A stretch of 47,638 nt of DNA from Candidatus Lightella neohaematopini (GTDB lineage: Bacteria; Pseudomonadota; Gammaproteobacteria; Enterobacterales; Enterobacteriaceae): contig JAOBJO010000004.1 in the NCBI GenBank assembly GCA_025728535.1, forward strand, positions 1 through 47,638. Direction: 5' to 3'. The notes below the pieces were generated by a model. That model had not been told where the DNA came from. It made no database searches and saw only the letters and a program-made list of their open reading frames with translations. Every line of letters starts with the position of its first letter. Position 1 is the first letter of the stretch. The position numbers and the translations under genes are program-made. Below are positions 1 to 11,962 of this stretch, in pieces.

Positions 1-30
1 AAACCTAACTATTTTTTACTACAAATCAAC

Positions 31-195
31 TTGACATAATAAAAAAACAGTGTACGCTTTTTTATTTATATTCATTGTTCTTTAACAATAAATTGTGTAG
101 GCACTCAAGATTAATATTAGTATTTTAGATAATATTGAGATATATAATGTTAGTTAATTACTTACTAAATTATATTTCACGTATTATCTTGTAGT
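31..195 (+). promoter_or_regulatory. rRNA promoter and antitermination leader, copy 1
   Basis: A perfect -35 element TTGACA lies at 31-36, with a weak candidate -10 (TACGCT, 53-58) after a 16 bp spacer. An AT-rich stretch upstream could act as an UP element. TGTTCTTTAACA at 76-87 differs by one base from the E. coli rrn boxA antitermination site. Bases 91-108 (AATTGTGTAGGCACTCAA) can pair with 1801-1818 across the 16S gene, which corresponds to the RNase III processing stalk of enteric rrn operons. The signals are read directly; their function is inferred from E. coli. Confidence 0.72.
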
Positions 196-1773
<1,578 letters not shown>

Positions 1774-1831
1774 CTTATTAAGTAATATAATAAGTATACC
1801 TTGAGTGTCTACACAAATTTTTGTTATTTTT

Positions 1832-1906
1832 AGGCTTGTAGCTCAGTCTGGTTAGAGCACACCCCTGATAAGGGTGAGGTCAGTGGTTCAAATCCACTTA
1901 AGCCTA
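1832..1906 (+). tRNA. ileT: tRNA-Ile (GAU)
   Basis: The gene folds as a cloverleaf with acceptor stem AGGCTTG pairing to TAAGCCT, discriminator A, anticodon loop CTGATAA (anticodon GAT) and T arm GTGGTTCAAATCCAC. It closely resembles the tRNA-Ile found in E. coli 16S-23S spacers and sits in the same place after 16S. The 3' CCA is not encoded (the next bases are CAT), so it must be added by Cca. Confidence 0.97.
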
Positions 1907-1916
1907 CATATTTTAT

Positions 1917-1989
1917 GGGGCTATAGCTTAGTTGGTAGAGCGTCTGTTTTGCACACAGAAGGTCAGCGGTTCAAATCCGCTTAGCTCCA
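1917..1989 (+). tRNA. alaT: tRNA-Ala (UGC)
   Basis: Acceptor stem GGGGCTA pairs with TAGCTCC, the discriminator is A, and the anticodon loop TTTGCAC carries TGC. It follows tRNA-Ile by 10 bp as in the enteric rrn spacer. The 3' CCA is not encoded. In E. coli the 23S gene would come next; here tRNA-Asp begins only 12 bp later, so 23S and 5S have been deleted from this operon. Confidence 0.97.
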
Positions 1990-2001
1990 AATTATTTTTA
2001 T

Positions 2002-2076
2002 GGTGCGGTAGTTCAGTTTGGTTAGAACATCGGCCTGTCACGCCGGGGGTCACGGGTTCAAGTCCCGTTCGCACCG
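2002..2076 (+). tRNA. aspT: tRNA-Asp (GUC)
   Basis: Acceptor stem GGTGCGG pairs with TCGCACC, the discriminator is G, and the anticodon loop CTGTCAC carries GTC. In E. coli a tRNA-Asp gene lies distal to 5S in several rrn operons, so this is the old operon tail now joined to the spacer tRNAs. CCA is not encoded. Confidence 0.97.
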
Positions 2077-2089
2077 TTTATTTTTTAAA

Positions 2090-2162
2090 AGGGATGTAGT
2101 TCAAATGGTAGAATATCAGTCTCCAAAACTGAATGCTAGGAGTTCGAATCTCCTCATCCCTG
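2090..2162 (+). tRNA. trpT: tRNA-Trp (CCA)
   Basis: Acceptor stem AGGGATG pairs with CATCCCT, the discriminator is G, and the anticodon loop CTCCAAA carries CCA. The Asp-Trp pair is the distal end of E. coli rrnC, whereas the neighbouring gloB-rnhA-dnaQ block belongs next to rrnH, so this operon looks like a hybrid. The 3' CCA is not encoded. The gene ends 4 bp before the convergent gloB stop codon. Confidence 0.97.
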
Positions 2163-2166
2163 TTCT

Positions 2167-2931
2167 TTAAAATAAATCTTTCTTATTACGTAAAAATTTA
2201 AAATAACTAAAATTACTTATATTGTTTGGTATTTTAATAATTTTATTATTATAATAAAAACTATTAGTACATTGTATAAATGGATTAATTATTCTTTCTA
2301 AGCATAATGAAACTGGTATACTAGGAACTTTATTAAAGATCATACGTCTAATAATATTTCTATAATATTTTATTATAAACATATTATTTAGTAGTGTTAT
2401 ATTGTTACTAATAATAAAATCTAAATTCTTTATAGTATATTCATGACTAGGAAATATCATGGTATTACTTGGTAATTTATTAATTTTATTTAATGAATTG
2501 AACATAGTTTGTACAGAACTATTAAATATTCTACCACAACCAGCAGAAAATAATGTATCACCACAAAATAACCATGGATAATGATAATATCCAACATGAT
2601 ATTTAGTATGACCAGGTAAAGATAATACAGTAAATTTATATCGTAGTATGTTAATAGTATCGTTTTGTGTTATTGTATAATTATTAAGATATTTAGTTTC
2701 TTTTGGACCGTATACTGGTGCTTGATAAATGTTTTTTAATACACTTACTCCAGAAATATGATCTTTGTGATTATGAGTAATTAAGATTGCTACTAAATTT
2801 AATTTATTAAGTCTTAGAAATTTAATAATTAATTCTTCATTACTAGGATCAATAACTACACATTTATTATTATTTAATAATAACCAAACATAATTATCAA
2901 ATAAAGTACGTATTACTGTGATTTTTAACAT
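2167..2931 (-). CDS. gloB: Hydroxyacylglutathione hydrolase (glyoxalase II)
   Basis: This 254-residue protein (E. coli GloB is 251) should hydrolyse S-lactoylglutathione, the second step of methylglyoxal detoxification, in the cytoplasm. The metallo-beta-lactamase motif reads THNHKDH near residue 53, keeping the two histidines plus Asp and His of THxHxDH. Further metal ligands appear in LPGHT, FCGDTLF and PSHEYT. The gene lies downstream of rnhA on the same strand and its start overlaps the rnhA end by 7 bp, so they are probably co-transcribed and translationally coupled. gloB-rnhA-dnaQ matches E. coli order with yafS lost. Confidence 0.93.
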   Translation of the reverse strand: MLKITVIRTLFDNYVWLLLNNNKCVVIDPSNEELIIKFLRLNKLNLVAILITHNHKDHISGVSVLKNIYQAPVYGPKETKYLNNYTITQNDTINILRYKFTVLSLPGHTKYHVGYYHYPWLFCGDTLFSAGCGRIFNSSVQTMFNSLNKINKLPSNTMIFPSHEYTIKNLDFIISNNITLLNNMFIIKYYRNIIRRMIFNKVPSIPVSLCLERIINPFIQCTNSFYYNNKIIKIPNNISNFSYFKFLRNKKDLF

Positions 2932-3401
2932 ATATTATTCTCATAATTAACATCTGTTAAATATGGCTTACAGCTAGCCATATAATACGCTAATTTATCA
3001 CAATAATTATTTTCATTACATATACTGTGACTTTTAATCCAAACCCATTTTACTAAGATATTAGACTGTAAAAAAAATAATGTTTTCCAAAGATCAATAT
3101 TTTTTACAATTTTATTTTTACTATTGTGCCAACTATTTTTTTTCCACACATATATCCATTTTGTTATACCTTGTTGTACATAAATACTATCAGTATATAT
3201 AATAATATTACTATTTAAATGTGATATTAACTGTAATGATACAATAATACTAATTAGCTCCATACGATTATTAGTTGTTAATCTATAACCACCACTAAGT
3301 ATAACACTTTTATTTTTTAATTTAACTATAGCTCCATATCCACCATTACCGGGATTATTAATACATGATCCGTCGGTAAAAATATTAATATATTCTTGCA
3401 T
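2925..3401 (-). CDS. rnhA: Ribonuclease HI
   Basis: This 158-residue enzyme (155 in E. coli) degrades RNA in RNA:DNA hybrids. The catalytic DEDD set is visible: Asp in FTDGSC near residue 10, Glu in NNRMEL, Asp in IYTDS, and the C-terminal NENNYCDKLA segment with the final Asp, preceded by a conserved His in KSHS. It is divergent from dnaQ across 73 bp, the same divergent pair as in E. coli, so that gap should hold both promoters. The start is an ATG. Confidence 0.95.
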   Translation of the reverse strand: MQEYINIFTDGSCINNPGNGGYGAIVKLKNKSVILSGGYRLTTNNRMELISIIVSLQLISHLNSNIIIYTDSIYVQQGITKWIYVWKKNSWHNSKNKIVKNIDLWKTLFFLQSNILVKWVWIKSHSICNENNYCDKLAYYMASCKPYLTDVNYENNIC

Positions 3402-3474
3402 TTTGTAAAAAAATTTAATATAACCATTAAAGTTTAATTTTAATAAATTAATAGGATTATTATATATTAAAGAT

Positions 3475-4179
3475 ATGATTAAACAAGTTTTTTTAGATAT
3501 TGAAACTACTGGTATTAATAAAACAAAAGATAATTTTTTTTATGGACATAAGATTATTGAAATTGGAGCAGTTGAAGTTGTAAATAGACGTATTACTAAT
3601 AAGTATTTTCATGTATATTTAAATCCATGTAGATCTATAGATCAAGAAGCTTTTTCTATACATGGTATTAGTATTGATAAACTAATTAGTAAACCTAAAT
3701 TTATAGAGGTAGCAGATCAATTAATATCATTTATTAAAAATAGTGAATTAATTATACATAATGCTAGTTTTGATATTAGTTTTATTAATTATGAGTTAAG
3801 TATGATAAATCATAATATTAAAGATATTAGTAATATTTGTAATGTTATTGATAGTTTAAAAATTGCTCGTACTTTATTTCCTGGTAAAAAAAATAGTATT
3901 GACGCATTATGTGATAGATATTGTGTAAGTAAAAATATTAGAGTATTACATGGTGCTTTATTAGATGCAAAAATATTAGCTAATATTTTTCTACGTATGA
4001 CTAGTAGTCAAAGTATTATAAAATTTAATATTTCAGATAAAGATACGATACATAAATCATTTAGATTAAATGATAGAAGATTAAAAATACTTTATGCTAA
4101 TGAAAAAGAGCAAGCTTTACATGAACAACAATTAGATTTAATACAAAACAATGGTAATTGTTTATGGAGAAATAAATAA
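3475..4179 (+). CDS. dnaQ: DNA polymerase III epsilon subunit (3'-5' proofreading exonuclease)
   Basis: The 234-residue protein (243 in E. coli) proofreads in the replicative polymerase core. Exo I is FLDIETTG with the DxE pair at residues 8 and 10, Exo II is the HNASFDISF segment, and Exo III epsilon is LHGALLDAK with catalytic His and Asp. The C-terminal tail thought to contact the polymerase subunit is kept (LDLIQNNGNCLWRNK), so the protein looks full length and functional. This matters because many reduced symbionts lose repair genes. Confidence 0.95.
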   Translation: MIKQVFLDIETTGINKTKDNFFYGHKIIEIGAVEVVNRRITNKYFHVYLNPCRSIDQEAFSIHGISIDKLISKPKFIEVADQLISFIKNSELIIHNASFDISFINYELSMINHNIKDISNICNVIDSLKIARTLFPGKKNSIDALCDRYCVSKNIRVLHGALLDAKILANIFLRMTSSQSIIKFNISDKDTIHKSFRLNDRRLKILYANEKEQALHEQQLDLIQNNGNCLWRNK

Positions 4180-4215
4180 AAAAAAATGTTAGTGTTCTGA
4201 ATAGTTTATAAAAAT

Positions 4216-4798
4216 ATGAAATATAATAATCTAATTATAAATGAATTTAATAAATCAATAGAAATTACTAAATATTTTATTAAAAACGAAAAGTGTTTAC
4301 ATTTAATAGAATCAGCGGCAGATTTAATAGTTTGTGCTTTTAAAACTGGAAATAAAGTGCTATCTTGTGGTAATGGTGGATCACATTGTGATGCAATGCA
4401 TTTTGCTGGAGAATTAGTTGGTCGTTATAGAAAAAATAGATTAGGATTACCCAGTAATAGTTATTTCTGATCCTAGTTATTTATCCTGTGTCAGTAATGA
4501 TTTTGGTTATTATCAAGTTTTTTCTCGTTATATACAAGCAGTAGGTAATCAAAATGATGTATTATTTTGTTTATCTACATCAGGTAATTCAGTAAATATT
4601 ATTAATGCTATACATACTGCAAAGAATAAAGGTATGAAGATTATATTACTTACTGGTGGTAAATTAAATGATAATGTAATTAGTTCTGATATAATAATAT
4701 CAGTCCCTCATAATGGTTATGCTGATCGTATTCAAGAAATGCATATAAAGATAATTCATGTTTTAGTACAAATTATAGAAAATAAGTTAATAGAATAA
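4216..4798 (+). pseudogene. gmhA: Sedoheptulose-7-phosphate isomerase, one-base frameshift
   Basis: GmhA makes D-glycero-D-manno-heptose 7-phosphate, the first step towards the LPS inner-core heptose. The first 80 or so codons read as GmhA, including SCGNGGSHCDAMHF and the catalytic Glu of ELVGRYR. At the run CCC (4450-4452) one extra base sends the frame to a stop at 4468-4470. Removing one C restores P-V-I-V-I-S-D-P and the whole remainder, including the sugar-phosphate loop LSTSGNS and the catalytic His in QEMHIKIIH, to a stop at 4796-4798: 193 residues against 192 in E. coli. With a single lesion and an otherwise clean frame, this is either a very young pseudogene or a one-base sequence error. 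Confidence 0.85.
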
Positions 4799-4830
4799 TT
4801 TTAAAATTTTTTAATTAAGTTGTTATTCTT

Positions 4831-5316
4831 ATGAAGAATAAATATATTGTTACTTGGGATATGTTACAAATGTATACTAGAACAATTGCCAAGGATCTTT
4901 TATCTACTAAATGGAAGGGAATTATAGCTATTAGTCGTGGTGGATTAGTACCAAGTGCATTATTAGCAAGAGAATTAGATATTCGTTATGTTGATACATT
5001 TTGTGTAGCTAGTTATTATTATGGTTACCAACATAACATTAATATTATTAAACGTACATATCATAATCATAATAATGGTAAAGGATTTATTATTGTTGAT
5101 GATTTAACTGATACTGGTAACACTGCAAAACTTATAAAGAAAGTATATAATAAAGCATATTTAGTAACTATCTTTGCAAAACCATCAGGACGTAATTTTG
5201 TTGATAAATACATTATAGACATACCACAAAATACGTGGATAGAACAACCATGGGATACTGGAATAACATTTATACCGCCAATAAAAAATAAATTAAATGC
5301 CGATAATAGGACTTGA
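4831..5316 (+). CDS. gpt: Xanthine-guanine phosphoribosyltransferase
   Basis: Gpt salvages guanine and xanthine to GMP and XMP using PRPP. The protein opens [10 protein letters not shown] as in E. coli, has [17 protein letters not shown], the PRPP loop [13 protein letters not shown], and the C-terminal motif [16 protein letters not shown]. It is 161 residues against 152 because the ancestral stop is lost: the frame runs on about nine residues into the antisense strand of tRNA-Thr, overlapping that gene by 19 bp. gpt next to thrW is the E. coli arrangement. The catalytic core looks intact. Confidence 0.95.
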   Translation: MKNKYIVTWDMLQMYTRTIAKDLLSTKWKGIIAISRGGLVPSALLARELDIRYVDTFCVASYYYGYQHNINIIKRTYHNHNNGKGFIIVDDLTDTGNTAKLIKKVYNKAYLVTIFAKPSGRNFVDKYIIDIPQNTWIEQPWDTGITFIPPIKNKLNADNRT

Positions 5317-5371
5317 ACCTATGACTTATGTATTACGAGTACATTGCTTTTCCAATTTAAGCTATATCGGC
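5298..5371 (-). tRNA. thrW: tRNA-Thr (CGU)
   Basis: On the minus strand, acceptor stem GCCGATA pairs with TATCGGC, the discriminator is A, and the anticodon loop CTCGTAA carries CGT. It matches E. coli thrW, which also lies beside gpt. Its 5' end is 9 bp beyond the atpC stop on the same strand, so it may be cut from the end of the atp transcript. Its 3' end overlaps the gpt coding end by 19 bp on the opposite strand. CCA is not encoded. Confidence 0.96.
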
Positions 5372-5380
5372 AAAACTATT

Positions 5381-5818
5381 TTAGTACGTTTTTTTAGTTA
5401 ATTTAAATGATTTACTAATTTTAATTGCTTGTAATGTAGCTAAAGTTTTGGCTAATTCTAAAGATAATTTTATTTGTTGATTTATATCAATACGTTTTTT
5501 TAGTAAAGATTCTATTTTAATTTTATTTTTAATAATTTCTTTTTCATCTAAATTAATATTGTTAATCATTGAATCAGAAATAATCAGTACATTATTTGAC
5601 TGAACTTCTAGTATACTTTCAGGTAAATATATACATTTATTATTATGTGTATTACTATTAATACAAACTACCCCTGGTTTAGTTATTGTTATTAACGGTG
5701 CATGTTTAGCTAAAATAGTAAACTCTCCACCAATGCTATTAACTACAATTTTATATACCATGTCAGAAAATATTAAATTTTCTATATTAACAATAGTAAG
5801 TTTAAAATTAGTATACAT
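5381..5818 (-). CDS. atpC: ATP synthase F1 epsilon subunit
   Basis: Epsilon is part of the central stalk and inhibits ATP hydrolysis. The 145-residue product (139 in E. coli) has the N-terminal beta-sandwich signature GEFTILAKHAPLITITKPG, and a C-terminal helical part follows. It is the last protein gene of the atp operon, 17 bp after atpD, in the conserved B-E-F-H-A-G-D-C order. Sequence is more diverged than in alpha or beta, as usual for this subunit. Confidence 0.9.
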   Translation of the reverse strand: MYTNFKLTIVNIENLIFSDMVYKIVVNSIGGEFTILAKHAPLITITKPGVVCINSNTHNNKCIYLPESILEVQSNNVLIISDSMINNINLDEKEIIKNKIKIESLLKKRIDINQQIKLSLELAKTLATLQAIKISKSFKLTKKTY

Positions 5819-5835
5819 AACTCTATAAGTTAACT

Positions 5836-7227
<1,392 letters not shown>

Positions 7228-7232
7228 TTATA

Positions 7233-8096
7233 TTAACTAATATTACCAGATACAATTTCATTTAATTCCTGTGTAATATTATTTTGTCTAGTTTGATTAT
7301 AAATTAATTCAAGTTCTTTAGTTAAACTATCACAATTATTCTTAGCTAATTGCATAGTTACCATACGAGATGCTTGTTCACTTGTTAAATTATTTAATAA
7401 TCCTAAATATATATTGGATTCAATATAGCAATATATTAACTTATCTAAAATATTAATAACGTCTGATTCATATATATAACAATTATTTATTTTTATTTTA
7501 TTAATTTTAAATGGAATAATTCTTATTATTTTTGGTACTTGATTTAAAATATTAACAAATTTGTTACTTGCTAAGTAACAAGCATCTATTAAATTATTAT
7601 TATACGATGATACTATACTTTTTACTATTTGATTAATTTTTTTTATTCTAAATTCTTCGGGGGATAAATTATCGTTTAGATTACTTATTTTAGCTATAAT
7701 TTCTATATTAATATTAGAAAAAAATTTTATAGCTTTAGTACCAATTAATATTAATTTAACATCTTTTTTAAGACTAACTTGTTTATTAATATTAATTAAT
7801 ACTTTTTTGAAAAGGTTAATATTTAATGTACTAACTAATCCTTTTTCTGTAGAAATAATTAAATAAACAATTTTACTATAATTATAATTACTCATTATCT
7901 TTGGTTTATAATCTAAGTTAGTGGATAATAAATTACTAATAATATGTTGTATACTAATTAAATATGTACTACTAGATAACATTTTTTCTTTAACTTTATT
8001 CATTTTAGTAAATGCTATCATTTCCATAGCACTAGTTACTTTCTTAGTGTTTTTTATGCTATTTATTTTATTTTTAATTTCTTTAATATTAGACAT
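7233..8096 (-). CDS. atpG: ATP synthase F1 gamma subunit
   Basis: Gamma is the rotating central shaft. The product is 287 residues, the same as E. coli. The N-terminal helix IKEIKNKINSIKNTKKVTSAMEMIA and the C-terminal NLTSEQASRMVTMQLAKNN, which form the coiled coil inside the alpha/beta ring, are well kept, while the middle is diverged and lysine-rich. The gene lies between atpA and atpD with gaps of 16 and 26 bp. Confidence 0.96.
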   Translation of the reverse strand: MSNIKEIKNKINSIKNTKKVTSAMEMIAFTKMNKVKEKMLSSSTYLISIQHIISNLLSTNLDYKPKIMSNYNYSKIVYLIISTEKGLVSTLNINLFKKVLININKQVSLKKDVKLILIGTKAIKFFSNINIEIIAKISNLNDNLSPEEFRIKKINQIVKSIVSSYNNNLIDACYLASNKFVNILNQVPKIIRIIPFKINKIKINNCYIYESDVINILDKLIYCYIESNIYLGLLNNLTSEQASRMVTMQLAKNNCDSLTKELELIYNQTRQNNITQELNEIVSGNIS

Positions 8097-8112
8097 ATTA
8101 ATTATAACTAAA

Positions 8113-9657
8113 TTATTTATAAAAATTAATTTTGAAATTATTTATAATATCATGTAATTTATTCTTTATATAATCATTATATACTAAATTAGTATTAATA
8201 TATTCTATAACATCATAATAATAATCGTTAAAATAAGTTAGTAATTTATGTTCAAAATTAGATATATCATTAATTAAAATATCATCTAAATATTTATTAT
8301 TTTCCATCAGAAATAATATAATAGCTTGTTGAGCTATAGAGTATGGATGATGTTGTGATTGTTTTAATAATTCAGTAATATTTTGTCCTTCTTTTAATTG
8401 AGTTCTAGTATCATTATCTAAATCTGAAGAAAATTGAGAAAATGCTGCAAGCTCACGATACTGTGCTAATTTATTTCTTATTCCTTTTGATAAGGACTTA
8501 ATTATATTAGTTTGAGCTGCACTACCTACTCTAGAAACAGAAATTCCTGGGTTTATAGCTGGTCTAATGCCAGAATTAAATAAATTAGATTCTAAAAATA
8601 TCTGACCATCAGTTATAGAAATTAAATTGGTAGGAATAAATGATGATATATCTCCTACCTGAGTTTCAATAATTGGTAATGCGGTAAGAGAACCTGTTTT
8701 ATTTTTAATTTTACCATTAGTAAAATTTTCTACATAATCAATACTTACACGAGCAGCTCTTTCTAGTAAACGAGCATGTAAATAAAATATATCACCAGGA
8801 TAAGCTTCACGACCAGGAGGTCTTCTTAATAATAACGAAATTTGACGATAGGCAATAGCTTGTTTTGATAAATCGTCATATATAACTAACGCGTTTTCAC
8901 CAATATTACGAAAATATTCACCCATAGTACATCCAGAATATGGAGCCAAATACTGTAATATTGCTGGTTCTGATGCATTAGCAACTACAACAATAGTATT
9001 ATGTAACACATTATGCTTTTTTAATATACTTACTATGTTTACTACAGTAGTAGCTTTTTGCCCAATAGCTACATATATACATTTAATACCACTATTTTTC
9101 TGATTAATAATGCTATCAATAGCTAATGTTGTTTTACCAGTTTGTCTATCACCAATAATTAACTCTCTTTGTCCTTGACCAATAGGAATCATAGCATCGA
9201 TAGCTTTGTATCCAGTTAACAATGGTTCGCTTACAGATACACGATCAATTACTCCAGGAGCAGGAGATTCTATGTTACTAAAATATTCATATTCTAATTT
9301 ACCGGCATTATCTATCGGTACACCTAACGCATCCACCACTCTACCTAATAATTTTCTACCTACAGGTACTTGTATAACATTACCTGTTGTTTTAACTTTC
9401 ATACCTTCTGAAATATCTAAGTATGAACCCATAACAACAGCACTAACAAATTCTTTTTCTAAATTTAATACAATAGCAGAACTACCATTAGTTAAAATAA
9501 CTACTTCATTTAACATTACATGATCAAGTCCATAAATATGAATAATGCCATCGGCAACGTATATAACAACTCCTTCATCATATGTATTTATGTTTAAACT
9601 AAATTGATCAATACGTTGTTTTATTAATGTACTTATTTCCATACTGTCAAAACGCAT
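8113..9657 (-). CDS. atpA: ATP synthase F1 alpha subunit
   Basis: Alpha forms the non-catalytic nucleotide sites and part of each catalytic interface. The 514-residue protein (513 in E. coli) opens [16 protein letters not shown], has Walker A GDRQTGKT at residues 169-176, [23 protein letters not shown], and the signature [17 protein letters not shown] with the arginine finger. The start is an ATG, nine bp downstream of the atpH stop. It is full length. Confidence 0.98.
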   Translation of the reverse strand: MRFDSMEISTLIKQRIDQFSLNINTYDEGVVIYVADGIIHIYGLDHVMLNEVVILTNGSSAIVLNLEKEFVSAVVMGSYLDISEGMKVKTTGNVIQVPVGRKLLGRVVDALGVPIDNAGKLEYEYFSNIESPAPGVIDRVSVSEPLLTGYKAIDAMIPIGQGQRELIIGDRQTGKTTLAIDSIINQKNSGIKCIYVAIGQKATTVVNIVSILKKHNVLHNTIVVVANASEPAILQYLAPYSGCTMGEYFRNIGENALVIYDDLSKQAIAYRQISLLLRRPPGREAYPGDIFYLHARLLERAARVSIDYVENFTNGKIKNKTGSLTALPIIETQVGDISSFIPTNLISITDGQIFLESNLFNSGIRPAINPGISVSRVGSAAQTNIIKSLSKGIRNKLAQYRELAAFSQFSSDLDNDTRTQLKEGQNITELLKQSQHHPYSIAQQAIILFLMENNKYLDDILINDISNFEHKLLTYFNDYYYDVIEYINTNLVYNDYIKNKLHDIINNFKINFYK

Positions 9658-9666
9658 TTTTGATCC

Positions 9667-10221
9667 TTAATTTTTTAAGAAATTTTTTAATTGATTTAAA
9701 TGATTTAATATACTACCATCAAAAATAGTATTATTAATACGTAAAATAATTCCACCAATAATGCTAGTATTAATAATATTATTTAATCTAATTTTATATC
9801 CGTTATAAGATAATACGGATAATATTTTATTATTAAGATTATTTTTTTGTTGCATACTAAGTTTTTTAGTAGAAATTACACTAATAATTATTAATTTTGA
9901 ATTTTTATTTTTTAAATACTTAAAGTAAAATAGTATACTAGATAAAATATTAAATCTTTTATTTTTAGATATTAATAGTAAAAATGATGTACTTTGAGAA
10001 TTTAGTACACTACCACATGTGTCTATTATAATACTAGTTATTTGATTGTATAATACTGGATGAGTAACTAATCTATAAACTAAATCAGTATTAATTAATT
10101 TTACTAAAAATTCTAACACTCTTTGCCAATATAACATTGTGTGATTTTTTATTGCTATATCAATAATTACTTGTGCATATTTCTTAGCAATTAAACAATG
10201 ATATTTACTTTTATTATTCAT
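9667..10221 (-). CDS. atpH: ATP synthase F1 delta subunit
   Basis: Delta links the peripheral stalk to the top of F1. The 184-residue product (177 in E. coli) shows the family opening IAKKYAQVIIDIAIKN and the C-terminal IGGIILRINNTIFDGSILNHL, the canonical GG...D.S...L signature. The middle is strongly diverged. Position between atpF (3 bp away) and atpA supports the call. Confidence 0.92.
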   Translation of the reverse strand: MNNKSKYHCLIAKKYAQVIIDIAIKNHTMLYWQRVLEFLVKLINTDLVYRLVTHPVLYNQITSIIIDTCGSVLNSQSTSFLLLISKNKRFNILSSILFYFKYLKNKNSKLIIISVISTKKLSMQQKNNLNNKILSVLSYNGYKIRLNNIINTSIIGGIILRINNTIFDGSILNHLNQLKNFLKN

Positions 10222-10224
10222 ATA

Positions 10225-10704
10225 TTATAATTTTATTTTGTTTATTATTTCGTTAATTAATATATCATCAACTTTATACTCATTAATGTAATAACTAATT
10301 ACTTTTTTTGTACTAGCTAATATTAAAGAATTAATTTGTTCATAAAGTAATTGTTTCACCTGATCATAATTATTATTAATTTTAATATCTGCTTGTGATA
10401 TAATATATTTATATTCCTTATTAGCTAGCATTTTAGCATCATTAATAATTTTTTCCTCATGTTTACGTGCTAACTTAATAATATTTTCTGCTTCTAATCT
10501 AGCATTTGCTATAGTATCAGCTGCTATTTGTTTTGATTTAATAATTTCTAATTTTGCTTGTTTAGCAAAATCTAAACCGTCATTAATTTCTTTTTGTCTT
10601 GTCTCAATAATATTTATTAATGGTGGCCATATATATTTCATACAAAATATAACAAAAATAACAAACGCCACAGTTTGTCCTATTATAGTAGCATTAATAT
10701 TCAA
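10225..10704 (-). CDS. atpF: ATP synthase Fo b subunit (peripheral stalk)
   Basis: Subunit b has one N-terminal membrane helix and a long coiled coil that holds F1 to Fo. The 159-residue protein (156 in E. coli) begins [17 protein letters not shown], then [21 protein letters not shown] and a charged helical region. The start codon is TTG (10704-10702), supported by a strong GAGGAG ribosome-binding site about 8 bases upstream and by alignment with the E. coli N-terminus. The end is only 3 bp from atpH. Confidence 0.94.
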   Translation of the reverse strand: MNINATIIGQTVAFVIFVIFCMKYIWPPLINIIETRQKEINDGLDFAKQAKLEIIKSKQIAADTIANARLEAENIIKLARKHEEKIINDAKMLANKEYKYIISQADIKINNNYDQVKQLLYEQINSLILASTKKVISYYINEYKVDDILINEIINKIKL

Positions 10705-10745
10705 ATTATTACTCCTCTCAAAAATAATAACAAAAAAAAATGTAA

Positions 10746-10997
<252 letters not shown>

Positions 10998-11006
10998 TTA
11001 TATATA

Positions 11007-11834
<828 letters not shown>

Positions 11835-11962
11835 CTATATAAGATATATTATAAAATATATAAATTCTATCAGTTAAAATAATATTTTTTAATTAAAAAA
11901 ATAATCTAAATACTAAACATTATCCATTATATATTAAACTAATAAATAAAAATATTATATAT

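Noticed and set aside
4440-4475. Programmed frameshifting in gmhA
   Set aside because: I see no typical slippery heptamer, stimulatory hairpin or internal Shine-Dalgarno. A plain indel or sequence error is simpler.
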